This document shows positions 7,027 through 14,226 of a stretch of DNA of 18,198 nucleotides, in pieces (positions within the stretch are counted from its first letter, which is position 1; each line of letters opens with the position of its first letter). This DNA comes from a bacterium (lineage in GTDB: Bacteria > Patescibacteriota > Minisyncoccia > UBA6257 > GWB1-50-10), in assembly GCA_027310975.1 (NCBI GenBank), contig DAICZV010000012.1, positions 1-18,198 of the forward strand. The letters run 5' to 3'. Both the position numbers and the translations under genes were made by a program. Under the pieces are notes generated by a model. The model searched no databases, had not been told where the DNA came from, and saw only the letters and a program-made list of their open reading frames with translations.

Positions 7027-8247
7027 ATGAAGGTCGCTATCGTATCCCTAAATCTCAAATGGCAGGCTGGCGGGACCAGGCTGATTTTCGCTATGGCGGA
7101 TGCCCTGAAAAACATCGGACACAATGTGACGATCTATGCTACCGATTTCAACGGCGAGGCATACCCAGAAGTAGCCACAAGATTAAACGTGGTGAGCATA
7201 CCAACATCATTGCGTTTAGATTGGACAACGCGGCCCAACGGTTTTTTGAATAAAGTGCGGCATAAATTAGAATTTTTAAGCGCGCATAAGAAAATCTCCC
7301 GGTCTATGGCAGATAGCATACCGGCGGATGTTGATGTCTTAAATCTCCACGATTTTGCGTACAAGGTCGGGTTTTATTACAGGCGAAAGAACCCTACGGC
7401 GAGGATAATTTGGAATGAGAACGACCCGCCTTATTCTTACTTGCCTAAGGATGAATTTTTGTACGATTTAGCGAGCCGCATTTTTAACTTAACCCGCAAT
7501 TTTTTTGAGAGAAAGTACCTGCGAGCCATTGATGCGGCGGCGGTGCTGGACAGGTTCAATGAACGCTGGTGTCTAACGCATGGTATCAAGCCTTACGTCA
7601 TAAGAAGCGGCGTGGCCTTTAATGAATTTTATGTTCCAATTCGGCAGATTGCGGCGAACCATCCCTCCATTCGTATCCTTGGCATCGGCGCTCTCAATAA
7701 ATATAGGCGGTTTGAGGACATTATTAAGGCCGTGCACTTATTGCGTCAAGACGGTTGCGATGTTAAAGCACTGATCATTTGCAAGAATATTTGGCACGAG
7801 GATGGTTACAGGGATGAGCTCATAAAGCTGCGCGATGAATTGATTTTGCGTGATTATGTTGATTTGATGTTTGATGGCGTTGATGCTGACGGCCTAAGAA
7901 ACGCTTATCGCAATAGCAATGTTTTTGTGCTTCCAATATATTTGCCGCCGCCACGGAACGGTTATGGATGGGGATTGACCAATTTTGAGGCGATGGCGTC
8001 CGGGCTACCGCTCGTTATTTGTAATACCAGTACCGCGACCGAAGTTTTACGTGATGGGGAAAACGCCCTATTCGTTGACCCGGAGTCGCCCGAGCAAATA
8101 GCCGGAAAAATCAAATATCTTTTCAGTGACCCAGCGATCTATGACCGGGTGTCTTCGGCTGGTCAGGATTTCGTCAAAAAGAATGTATCGTGGGATAAAT
8201 ACGCCGTGGAATTATCACGGTTGTTCGTCCGTAAAACATCAGCATGA
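7027..8247 (+). CDS. GT4-family glycosyltransferase (first of a paralogous pair)
   Basis: A 406-residue GT-B enzyme of family GT4, predicted cytosolic or membrane-peripheral, that transfers a nucleotide-activated sugar to the growing lipid-linked glycan. The N-terminal half begins MKVAIVSLNLKWQAGGTRLI (GG then TR, where many members have GGxE). The C-terminal half has GWGLTNFEAMASGLPLV (about 314-330) followed by STATEVLRDGENALFVDP, giving the usual spaced Glu pair (Glu321 and Glu339). Donor and linkage cannot be read from sequence. ATG 7027 lies 38 nt after the methyltransferase stop. The only strong Shine-Dalgarno-like stretch (GGGGGAG, 7001-7007) sits 4 nt from an ATG-TGA rather than from this start. 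The stop overlaps the next GT4 by ATGA. AT-rich codon use matches the neighbours from 4788 on. Confidence 0.88.
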   Translation: MKVAIVSLNLKWQAGGTRLIFAMADALKNIGHNVTIYATDFNGEAYPEVATRLNVVSIPTSLRLDWTTRPNGFLNKVRHKLEFLSAHKKISRSMADSIPADVDVLNLHDFAYKVGFYYRRKNPTARIIWNENDPPYSYLPKDEFLYDLASRIFNLTRNFFERKYLRAIDAAAVLDRFNERWCLTHGIKPYVIRSGVAFNEFYVPIRQIAANHPSIRILGIGALNKYRRFEDIIKAVHLLRQDGCDVKALIICKNIWHEDGYRDELIKLRDELILRDYVDLMFDGVDADGLRNAYRNSNVFVLPIYLPPPRNGYGWGLTNFEAMASGLPLVICNTSTATEVLRDGENALFVDPESPEQIAGKIKYLFSDPAIYDRVSSAGQDFVKKNVSWDKYAVELSRLFVRKTSA

Positions 8248-9434
8248 GAATTGTCTGTGTTCATTTGAATTTAGCGACCGAAAGCGGAGATACGAGGATG
8301 CTCTACATGAAAGCGCGAGCGTTTATGGATTTGGGGCATACGGTTGTTGTTTATACAGGCAATCTTGATCGTAGTTTTTTCCCCGACCTGAATGCGTCGC
8401 TTGATATTCGCACGGTTAGAGACGCCAATATCGATTATCGTGCTCGAGGCGGAATATTAGGTAAGATGGCTAGTCGAATTATGGGCATAATACAGGAAAG
8501 TAGGGTAGTCGCCGCCCTGAATAATGCGGTCAATGAAGAATTTGATATTTTAGATTGTCAAAACGACGTCTCTTATCGTTTCGGTGATCGTTACAAGCGT
8601 TTCCATCCGAAAACGCTGGTGATTTGGACAATGAACAATTGTCCGTTCTATCATTCCCATAAGAACAATCCGTTAGAGAATTTGCTTAGTTTATTAATAT
8701 CCGCCGTGACTGAGTGGCGAGTGAAAAAGCACTCACGCTCTATTGATGTGGTTATAGTCAATGACGATGAGCAAAAAAAAGTCGCGATGCGGGCTTTGCC
8801 AGAGGCGAAGGTGTCTGTTTTGCGAATACCAGTTGATTTTAAGTCATTTTATCGCCCTATTACGGAACCGGCGCCAGGCCAGATTTCGCTTTTAAGCGTT
8901 GGTTCATTAAGTCCCGCCAGAAAATTTGAAGACACTATCATGGCGGGAAAACTCTTAAAAATTAAGGGGCTCGCAGTCAAGGTGTATATTATATGCCGCG
9001 ACTATTGGAATGACCGAAAATACAAAGCTAAGCTACTTGATTTGGTCGCGAAAGAAGATTTGAGCGATATAGTGGGCTTTCACTTTGATGGCGTTACAGA
9101 ACAAGAGCTGAAAACCATACAAGAACAAAGCGACATATTTGTTTTTCCCAACCACATGCGTATTTGGGGGATGGCGGCATTTGAAGCTATGGCCGCCGGA
9201 TTGCCTTTGATAGTCGCAAGAACGACTAGTGTTGCCGAGGTACTGGAGGATGGGGAAAGCGCCATTTTCGTGAACGCCGGTCAGCCTGAAGAAATAGCCG
9301 AAGCTGCACAAGCATTAATAACCAATCCAGCCAGGTACAAAAGCATTGCGGCGGCCGGCCAAATATTTGTCAGGGATCATTTAAACTGGCCACAGTATGT
9401 CCGGAATATTTTAATGTTTAAAAACAATGCTTGA
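8244..9434 (+). CDS. GT4-family glycosyltransferase (second of a paralogous pair)
   Basis: A 396-residue GT-B enzyme related to its upstream neighbour. Shared parts include FED-I--A--LL, then IIC[RK]--W at about 249-255, and the donor-site block IWGMAAFEAMAAGLPLIVA (307-325) with SVAEVLEDGESAIFV (Glu314 and Glu332). The N-terminus MRIVCVHLNLATESGDTRML parallels the GGTRLI of the first copy, so both diverge from the common GGxE glycine motif in the same way, which supports tandem duplication. It starts on an ATGA overlap (8244-8247) and ends 8 nt inside the next GT2. Donor and acceptor are unknown; a role in adding the C-methyl-branched sugar or a neighbouring residue is plausible from position only. 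Confidence 0.87.
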   Translation: MRIVCVHLNLATESGDTRMLYMKARAFMDLGHTVVVYTGNLDRSFFPDLNASLDIRTVRDANIDYRARGGILGKMASRIMGIIQESRVVAALNNAVNEEFDILDCQNDVSYRFGDRYKRFHPKTLVIWTMNNCPFYHSHKNNPLENLLSLLISAVTEWRVKKHSRSIDVVIVNDDEQKKVAMRALPEAKVSVLRIPVDFKSFYRPITEPAPGQISLLSVGSLSPARKFEDTIMAGKLLKIKGLAVKVYIICRDYWNDRKYKAKLLDLVAKEDLSDIVGFHFDGVTEQELKTIQEQSDIFVFPNHMRIWGMAAFEAMAAGLPLIVARTTSVAEVLEDGESAIFVNAGQPEEIAEAAQALITNPARYKSIAAAGQIFVRDHLNWPQYVRNILMFKNNA

Positions 9435-10311
9435 CGATAGCCCGTTGGTATCCATCATCATTCCTGCCTACAACGCCGAAAAATTCTTGGCCGGGGCGCT
9501 GGAAAGCGTCATTCGCCAGACCTATCGCAATTGGGAGGCGATTGTGGTGGACGACGGCTCGCGCGACCGGACGGCGGAGTTGGCGAAAGCATACGTAGCT
9601 AAAGACGGCCGGATAAAATACGTATATCAGGAAAATCAGCGCATGGCCGCCGCGCGCAATAAAGGTATCGGCTTGGCGCAAGGGCAGTACATCGCCCTGC
9701 TGGACTCGGATAACATGTTCTCGCCGGAGAAGCTTGCTGCGCAGGTTGCCTTTATGGAAGCCCACGCTGAATGCGGCGTCTCTTACGGCCGAATCGTCCA
9801 TTTTTTTGAAGGCGCGCCGAACGTCCTTTATAAAAATCGCAACGAAGCGCCGCTAGAAAGCGACGCTTTCCGTTCGCTTCTGTGGCGCAACTCCATCAAC
9901 GTTCTCCAGGTCCTCATTCGGAAAAAACATTTGGACGAATTCGGCGCCTTTCAAGGTAGGTGGCCGGCCTGCGACGAGCAGTATGTTTGGGTAAACCTCG
10001 CCCGCCATGGCGTTAAATTTTGCGCCTTGGACGATGTTGTCGGAATTTCCCGCGAACACCGGACGAGCGATTCCAGCCGCCGGGGGCATATTTACGACAC
10101 GGCTTGGAGTTTTCTCCAAATGCTGAAGCTTATTGCGCCGTCGCTGTCCGCCGAAGAAAAGGAGCGCTACGGCGGCGATTTTAACGCCTTGAGTAAAAAA
10201 TATCACCGGATGCTTTGGATTGGGAGGTTTATCAAGACCAGGCCCTTCAGCTGGGTGCTTTTGCCGCTTTATCTAAAGCGCCGCGACCGCAATTATATCC
10301 GCGTTGATTGA
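9427..10311 (+). CDS. GT2-family glycosyltransferase
   Basis: A 294-residue GT-A fold enzyme. The N-terminal nucleotide-sugar-binding region reads PLVSIIIPAYNAEKFLAGAL, then EAIVVDDGSRDRTAELA (Asp42/Asp43) and ALLDSDNMFSPEKL, whose DSD (93-95) is the metal-binding DxD. Later residues include WPACDEQYVWVNLARHG, whose Asp is a candidate catalytic base, and GISREHRTSD. No clear transmembrane helix is visible, so it is probably cytosolic and extends the lipid-linked chain. ATG 9427 overlaps the GT4 stop by 8 nt. GC content rises sharply at this gene, returning to the level seen before 4780. The TTGACC that overlaps its stop codon is a candidate -35 for the next gene. Confidence 0.9.
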   Translation: MLDDSPLVSIIIPAYNAEKFLAGALESVIRQTYRNWEAIVVDDGSRDRTAELAKAYVAKDGRIKYVYQENQRMAAARNKGIGLAQGQYIALLDSDNMFSPEKLAAQVAFMEAHAECGVSYGRIVHFFEGAPNVLYKNRNEAPLESDAFRSLLWRNSINVLQVLIRKKHLDEFGAFQGRWPACDEQYVWVNLARHGVKFCALDDVVGISREHRTSDSSRRGHIYDTAWSFLQMLKLIAPSLSAEEKERYGGDFNALSKKYHRMLWIGRFIKTRPFSWVLLPLYLKRRDRNYIRVD

Positions 10312-10336
10312 CCGGAGCGCCGCCGGGATTTAGCAT
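10308..10336 (+). promoter_or_regulatory. Candidate promoter for transaldolase gene (leaderless geometry)
   Basis: TTGACC (10308-10313), 17-nt spacer, TAGCAT (10331-10336); the ATG follows after 9 nt at 10346. The -35 overlaps the upstream GT2 stop codon. There is no Shine-Dalgarno sequence before the ATG, which fits a transcript starting within 2-3 nt of the start codon. The -10 matches consensus at 4 of 6 positions. Confidence 0.5.
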
Positions 10337-10345
10337 TGTAGAGCT

Positions 10346-11062
10346 ATGAATAATATTGAGAATCTGCGCATTAAAATCTTCGCCGACGGGGCGGAGAAAG
10401 CCGGAATGATGGAGATGTACGCGAAGCCGTTCATCAAGGGTTTTACCACCAATCCGACGCTTATGCGCAAGGCCGGCGTGACGGACTATGCCGGGTTCGC
10501 CAAGGATATCCTCTCGGTCATTAAGGATAAGCCGATATCATTTGAGGTCTTTTCTGACGACTTCACCGAGATGGAGCGGCAAGCGCGCCTCATTGCTTCC
10601 TGGGCCGGGAACGTTTACGTGAAGATACCGATAACCAATACCAAAGGAGATTCTTCGTTTGAACTGGTAAAAAAACTCACGGGGAGCGGTATTAAGGTGA
10701 ACGTGACGGCGCTTATGACGCCTGAGCAGGCACAGCTCATCTCCGGCGCCTTGAGCCCGGATGTGCCGGCGGTCATATCCGTCTTCGCCGGGCGCGTCGC
10801 CGACACGGGCGTGGACCCGGTCCCTCTGATGCGGCAGTGCAAGGCGATTTTAAGCGGATACAAAAACACCGAGCTATTATGGGCAAGCCCGCGCGAGCTT
10901 TTGAATATTTTCCAGGCGGACGAGATTGGCTGCGACATCATCACCGTCACGAACGATATTTTGAACAAGCTCGGCAAGGTGGGGTACGACCTTGCCGCCT
11001 ATTCATTGGACACCGTTAAGATGTTCCACGACGACGGTCAAAAAGCCGGCTACGCCATTTAA
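10346..11062 (+). CDS. Transaldolase-family aldolase (short TalC/F6P-aldolase-like form)
   Basis: A 238-residue class I aldolase of the short transaldolase group, a cytosolic (beta/alpha)8 barrel. Key positions are Asp14 (IFADGA), KGFTTNPTLM (31-40, with Asn36), Schiff-base Lys93 in VYVKIPITNTKG, Thr121 region (NVTALMTPEQ), FAGRVADTG (147-155) and WASPREL (179-185). The group includes true transaldolases and fructose-6-phosphate aldolases, and I cannot choose between them. A central-carbon enzyme inside a glycosyltransferase cluster suggests a role in supplying an unusual sugar phosphate, or simply hitch-hiking within the operon. It starts 34 nt after the GT2 stop, has its own candidate promoter, and is followed after 1 nt by the next GT2. 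Confidence 0.85.
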   Translation: MNNIENLRIKIFADGAEKAGMMEMYAKPFIKGFTTNPTLMRKAGVTDYAGFAKDILSVIKDKPISFEVFSDDFTEMERQARLIASWAGNVYVKIPITNTKGDSSFELVKKLTGSGIKVNVTALMTPEQAQLISGALSPDVPAVISVFAGRVADTGVDPVPLMRQCKAILSGYKNTELLWASPRELLNIFQADEIGCDIITVTNDILNKLGKVGYDLAAYSLDTVKMFHDDGQKAGYAI

Positions 11063-11063
11063 C

Positions 11064-11894
11064 ATGATGAAGCCGAAGGTAAGCGTTTTGATGGCCACGT
11101 GGTGCCGGCCGAAGATAATCGGAGAGGCGATTCAGAGCGTTTTGGATCAGACATTTCAAGACTGGGAGCTCATCGTTGCGGACGACGGCTCGCCGGACGA
11201 GACGCCGCAAGTGATGGCGGAATGGCAAAAGAAAGACCGGCGGATAAAATACGTCCGGATAGAGCACGCCGGGCGCATTGCCATCGTCTCCAATGCCGGT
11301 TTGCGGGCGGCCCAGGGGGAATATGTCGCCATCCTGGATGACGACGACGCTTGGTCCGATCCAGACAAGCTTCAAAAACAAGTGGAATTCCTGGACGGCC
11401 ACCCCGACTACGTCGCCTGCGGCGGCGGGATGATAACCGTGGACGAAGCCGGCCGGGAGCTCGGCCGCTTCCTGAAGCCGGAGACCGACGAGGCCATCAA
11501 GCGGATGGCTCTTTCCGCGAACCCGCTCGTGAATTCCACCACAGTCTTCCGCCGGATTGCCAACGGCGTACCCGCCCTTTACGACGAATCCCTGCCCCAG
11601 TTCGCCGACTGGGGATTTTGGCTGGAACTGGGGCGGAAGGGAAAGTTCTACAACTTCAAGGAATATTTCGTGCGCTACCGGATGTGGGACAAGAGCAGCT
11701 CATTCACCAAACAGAAGGCGAATGCCCAGGCGGCGCTCGTCATCGTGAAACGGTACCGAAATTATTATCCGGGTTTCGGCAGGGCGTTCGCGCTCGCCGT
11801 CGCTTACCGCGCTTACGTGGCTCTGCCGGTTTTCGTGCGCCGTCTCTTGAACCCCGTTCTTTCCGCTGGGAAAAAGAAGGCCTTCGCCGGCTGA
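11064..11894 (+). CDS. GT2-family glycosyltransferase
   Basis: A 276-residue GT-A enzyme. It has PKVSVLMATWCRPKIIGEAI at the N-terminus, ELIVADDGSPDETPQV (Asp40/Asp41) and AILDDDDAWSDPDKL with an acidic DDDD (92-95) at the DxD position. FADWGFWLELGRKGKF lies near the expected catalytic region. No transmembrane segment is evident. ATG 11064, or 11067 one codon later, follows the transaldolase stop by one base. An upstream in-frame ATG at 10992 would add 24 residues that lie inside the transaldolase gene and do not resemble GT2 sequence, so I reject it. It is the last gene before the 104-nt regulated gap in front of the fic gene. GC-inverted repeats GCCGGC (11886-11891 and 11898-11903) surround its stop. 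Confidence 0.9.
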   Translation: MMKPKVSVLMATWCRPKIIGEAIQSVLDQTFQDWELIVADDGSPDETPQVMAEWQKKDRRIKYVRIEHAGRIAIVSNAGLRAAQGEYVAILDDDDAWSDPDKLQKQVEFLDGHPDYVACGGGMITVDEAGRELGRFLKPETDEAIKRMALSANPLVNSTTVFRRIANGVPALYDESLPQFADWGFWLELGRKGKFYNFKEYFVRYRMWDKSSSFTKQKANAQAALVIVKRYRNYYPGFGRAFALAVAYRAYVALPVFVRRLLNPVLSAGKKKAFAG

Positions 11895-11903
11895 CCTGCC
11901 GGC
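11886..11903 (+). other. Small GC hairpin over GT2 stop codon
   Basis: GCCGGC-TGACCT-GCCGGC can fold into a 6-bp stem with a 6-nt loop that contains the stop codon. The following bases, CCTTTAT, are not a real T-tract, so intrinsic termination is possible but weakly supported. Confidence 0.3.
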
Positions 11904-11963
11904 CCTTTATAAAAAAGTGGCACCATCAGGGCATATCGGCTAACTATATAATAATGGGTGTTT

Positions 11964-11992
11964 TTGACAAACTATATATAGTTTGATAAAAT
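11964..11992 (+). promoter_or_regulatory. Promoter of the HTH-fic gene (leaderless geometry)
   Basis: Perfect TTGACA (11964-11969), 17-nt spacer, TAAAAT (11987-11992), then 6 nt to the ATG at 11999. The expected transcription start falls at or next to the A of the ATG, so the mRNA should be leaderless. No Shine-Dalgarno sequence is present. The spacer is filled by a palindrome. A second TATAAT at 11947-11952 has no matching -35. Confidence 0.8.
11968..11985. promoter_or_regulatory. Palindromic operator in the fic promoter
   Basis: CAAACTATATATAGTTTG is a perfect 18-bp palindrome. It starts in the last two bases of the -35 and ends just before the -10. A half-site, AACTATATA, recurs upstream at 11942-11950, 28 bp from the same half-site at 11970-11978. 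Size and symmetry suit an XRE-type HTH dimer, and the adjacent gene encodes such a domain, so autorepression is the natural inference. Confidence 0.78.
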
Positions 11993-11998
11993 GAGCGC

Positions 11999-12922
11999 AT
12001 GACGGTCAAGGAGAAGCTTTTAATTATCCGGCAAACTTCCGGCCTGACACAGGAAAAACTGGCGCGCCGTTTGGGCGTTACCTTTGCCGCCTTGAACCGA
12101 TGGGTAAACGGCCGGGCCGTTCCCAGAAAGGCGGCCGAGGCGAGGATAGACGAACTCTACCGCGAATTGACGGGCGTTAAGGAGATCCCGGCCACGGCTC
12201 TGGCCGCCAAGAAGACGGCTCTCGCCGGCCGCCGAAAATTTCACCGAAATCCGCTCAAGGAGATAGCCGGCTATCCGGATATTCGCGACGCCTTTATCCT
12301 GGCTCTCACGTATCACTCAAATCGCATTGAGGGCAGTACGCTTTCCGAGGGGGAAACCGCCGCCGTGCTTTTTGGAAATGTTCCTTTGTCCAATAAAAGT
12401 CTGACGGAGCAGTTGGAGGCTAAAAACCATAAAACGGCTCTGGAATACCTCTTCAACCACATCGCATCCGGACGGCCGATAAACGAGACGCTGATCTTGA
12501 AATTGCACGGCATATTGATGAATTCCGTGCGGAGTGACGCCGGCAGTTACCGGCGGCACGCCGTGCGGATCCTGGGGGCTTACGTGCCGACCGCCAATTA
12601 CCTGAAAGTGCCGGCGCTCATGAAAGGGCTGATGCGCGGGGCAGGCCGCAAGGCAGGCGATATAGTGAATGCGCTGGCGGCTACCCACGCCGAATTTGAG
12701 AGGATCCACCCGTTTTCCGACGGCAACGGGCGCGTCGGGCGACTCCTGATGCACGCGATGTCCCTGCGGGCCGGACTGCCGCCGGTCGTTGTCCGCGAAG
12801 AAAAAAAGAGGTCCTATTTGGCCTCCCTGAACAAAGCGCAGACGAAAGGGGATGCCAGTCTGCTTGAAGATTTTATTTGCGATGCGCTCTTGGAGAGTTA
12901 TGATATTCTTGAAAGAAAATGA
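11999..12922 (+). CDS. HTH (XRE)-Fic domain fusion protein, probable self-inhibited AMP transferase
   Basis: A 307-residue protein. Residues 1-58 form an XRE-like helix-turn-helix (LTQEKLARRLGVTFAALNRWVNGRAVP). Residues 85-300 are a Fic domain with the full catalytic motif HPFSDGNGRVGR (237-248, His237). SNRIEG (107-112) matches the [S/T]xxxE[G/N] inhibitory helix placed N-terminal to the Fic core, as in class II Fic proteins. Fic enzymes usually transfer AMP from ATP to a protein hydroxyl; the inhibitory Glu keeps them mostly silent. No separate antitoxin gene is present. Its own promoter holds an 18-bp palindrome, and its stop overlaps the glycan-initiating phosphotransferase by ATGA (12919-12922). 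A target cannot be read from sequence. An ATG at 11991 opens only a 3-codon frame overlapping the -10. Confidence 0.93.
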   Translation: MTVKEKLLIIRQTSGLTQEKLARRLGVTFAALNRWVNGRAVPRKAAEARIDELYRELTGVKEIPATALAAKKTALAGRRKFHRNPLKEIAGYPDIRDAFILALTYHSNRIEGSTLSEGETAAVLFGNVPLSNKSLTEQLEAKNHKTALEYLFNHIASGRPINETLILKLHGILMNSVRSDAGSYRRHAVRILGAYVPTANYLKVPALMKGLMRGAGRKAGDIVNALAATHAEFERIHPFSDGNGRVGRLLMHAMSLRAGLPPVVVREEKKRSYLASLNKAQTKGDASLLEDFICDALLESYDILERK

Positions 12923-14226
12923 AAGTTAGGCAATTTACCCTACTTATCGGCGACATCCTCCTGCTCTACGGCGCGCTTTTTTTGACCATCCTCGTGCGTT
13001 ACGGCCGAGTGACTCCGTATTTGCTGGACGTCCATCTGGGGCCCTTCTCGGTCGTTTTCATCATCTGGCTCGTCCTTTTCTATTCCGCCGGGTGGTATGA
13101 CATCCGGGCCCTGCGGCGGAAGATGGTTCTTTTTGAGACGATTGCCGTGACGCTCCTCGTCGGTTTCGGTCTCGCCATAATCGTCTTCTACTCAATTCCG
13201 TACTTCCATATCGCCCCGAAGACGAATCTCGCGATATTCACCGCCATCTTCGCCGTCCTGGCTTTCATTTGGCGTCTCCTTTTGGGCGCATTCGCGCAGA
13301 CGCCGCGGGAGAAAGTGCTTCTGCTTGGCACGAGTGCCGAGGCGGATGAGCTCACAGATTTTCTGGAAGGCAATCCGGCGGTTGGCTACAAGATTCAGGT
13401 TTGGCTCAAAAATGCCGCGGATGTTGAGGCCGGCAAGTTGGGCGAGATGATCGCGCGCGAAAATATCAGCACGGTCGTCGTTTTGGGTGCCCTGGAGGGG
13501 AAAGAAGGCATCTCCGCGGCGCTCTACAAAAATCTCGGCTGGGGGATGGAGATTATGCCCTTCGCCGAGTTTTACGAACTGGTCCTGGGGCGGGTGCCTT
13601 TGGGCGAGCTCCGCGAAGAGTGGTTCTTTGAGAACATCACCCGCCGCCATCGCGGCTACAACTTCCTGAAGCGCGGCACGGATATTTTGGCTGCCGCTCT
13701 TGTCGGTCTTATCTTCTGCATCCTTTGGCTGCCGCTCTATCTTGCGGTGAAGCTTACCTCCCGCGGCGCCTTCATTTTTAAGCAGACGCGGGTGGGAAAG
13801 AACGGTAAGACGTTTGCCCTCTACAAGGTGCGGACGATGTATCGGACGGACGGCAAGGAATGGGCGGCCGAAAACGACAAGCGGGTTACGCCAGTCGGGA
13901 AATTCCTCCGCGCGGCGCATCTGGACGAATTGCCCCAGGCCTGGAACATTATTTTGGGCGACGTTTCTTTCGTCGGGCCGCGGCCGGATTTCATAGATTT
14001 TTTCAAAAAACTTGAGGAGCAAATCCCGTACTACGCCGTCCGCACGCTCGTGAAGCCGGGCGTGACGGGCTGGGCCCAGGTCAACTATCCGGTCACCGAG
14101 TCGCTCCAGGAAACGCGCGTCCGCCTTTCCTATGACCTTTATTACCTGAAGCACTACTCTTTCATGACGGACGTTCTGATAGTTCTTAAAACGTTGAAAG
14201 CGGTTTTCACCGCATCAGGCAGATGA
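12919..14226 (+). CDS. Undecaprenyl-phosphate sugar phosphotransferase (WbaP/WcaJ-type glycan-initiating enzyme)
   Basis: A 435-residue polyprenyl glycosylphosphotransferase that moves a sugar-1-phosphate from a nucleotide sugar to undecaprenyl phosphate, the first membrane step of glycan assembly. Four or five N-terminal hydrophobic helices (about 5-125) are followed by a Rossmann-like domain (EKVLLLGTSAEADELTDFLE) and the C-terminal catalytic domain from about 248: KRGTDILAAA, a membrane-inserted helix (258-278), KQTRVGKNGKTFALYKVRTM, the Asp336-Glu337 dyad in HLDELPQAWNIILGDVSFVG, GPRPDF, and KPGVTGWAQVNY. Both dyad residues and the GPRP motif are intact, so it should be active. The sugar (glucose-, galactose- or HexNAc-1-phosphate) cannot be told. 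It is joined by ATGA overlaps to fic upstream and to the SDR downstream, and has no promoter of its own that I can see. Confidence 0.95.
   Translation: MKVRQFTLLIGDILLLYGALFLTILVRYGRVTPYLLDVHLGPFSVVFIIWLVLFYSAGWYDIRALRRKMVLFETIAVTLLVGFGLAIIVFYSIPYFHIAPKTNLAIFTAIFAVLAFIWRLLLGAFAQTPREKVLLLGTSAEADELTDFLEGNPAVGYKIQVWLKNAADVEAGKLGEMIARENISTVVVLGALEGKEGISAALYKNLGWGMEIMPFAEFYELVLGRVPLGELREEWFFENITRRHRGYNFLKRGTDILAAALVGLIFCILWLPLYLAVKLTSRGAFIFKQTRVGKNGKTFALYKVRTMYRTDGKEWAAENDKRVTPVGKFLRAAHLDELPQAWNIILGDVSFVGPRPDFIDFFKKLEEQIPYYAVRTLVKPGVTGWAQVNYPVTESLQETRVRLSYDLYYLKHYSFMTDVLIVLKTLKAVFTASGR

Noticed and set aside
11351..11986. 211-codon open frame on the plus strand overlapping the second GT2
   Set aside because: Its translation is Arg/Pro/Gly-rich and lies in another frame of a clear GT2 gene. 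It also runs through the intergenic gap and into the fic operator.
11898..11998. Rho-independent terminator between the second GT2 and the fic gene
   Set aside because: The only GC hairpin (11886-11903) is short and is followed by CCTTTATAAAAAAG, not a T-tract. It is kept only as a weak hairpin.
11991..12002. Three-codon frame ATG-AGC-GCA-TGA just before the fic start as a leader peptide
   Set aside because: Its ATG overlaps the predicted -10 box, so it lies upstream of the expected transcription start.
13192..14154. 320-codon open frame on the minus strand inside the phosphotransferase gene
   Set aside because: The plus-strand gene has full family motifs over the same bases. The minus frame gives an Arg/Pro/His-rich protein with no recognisable motif, as expected for a shadow frame in GC-rich DNA.
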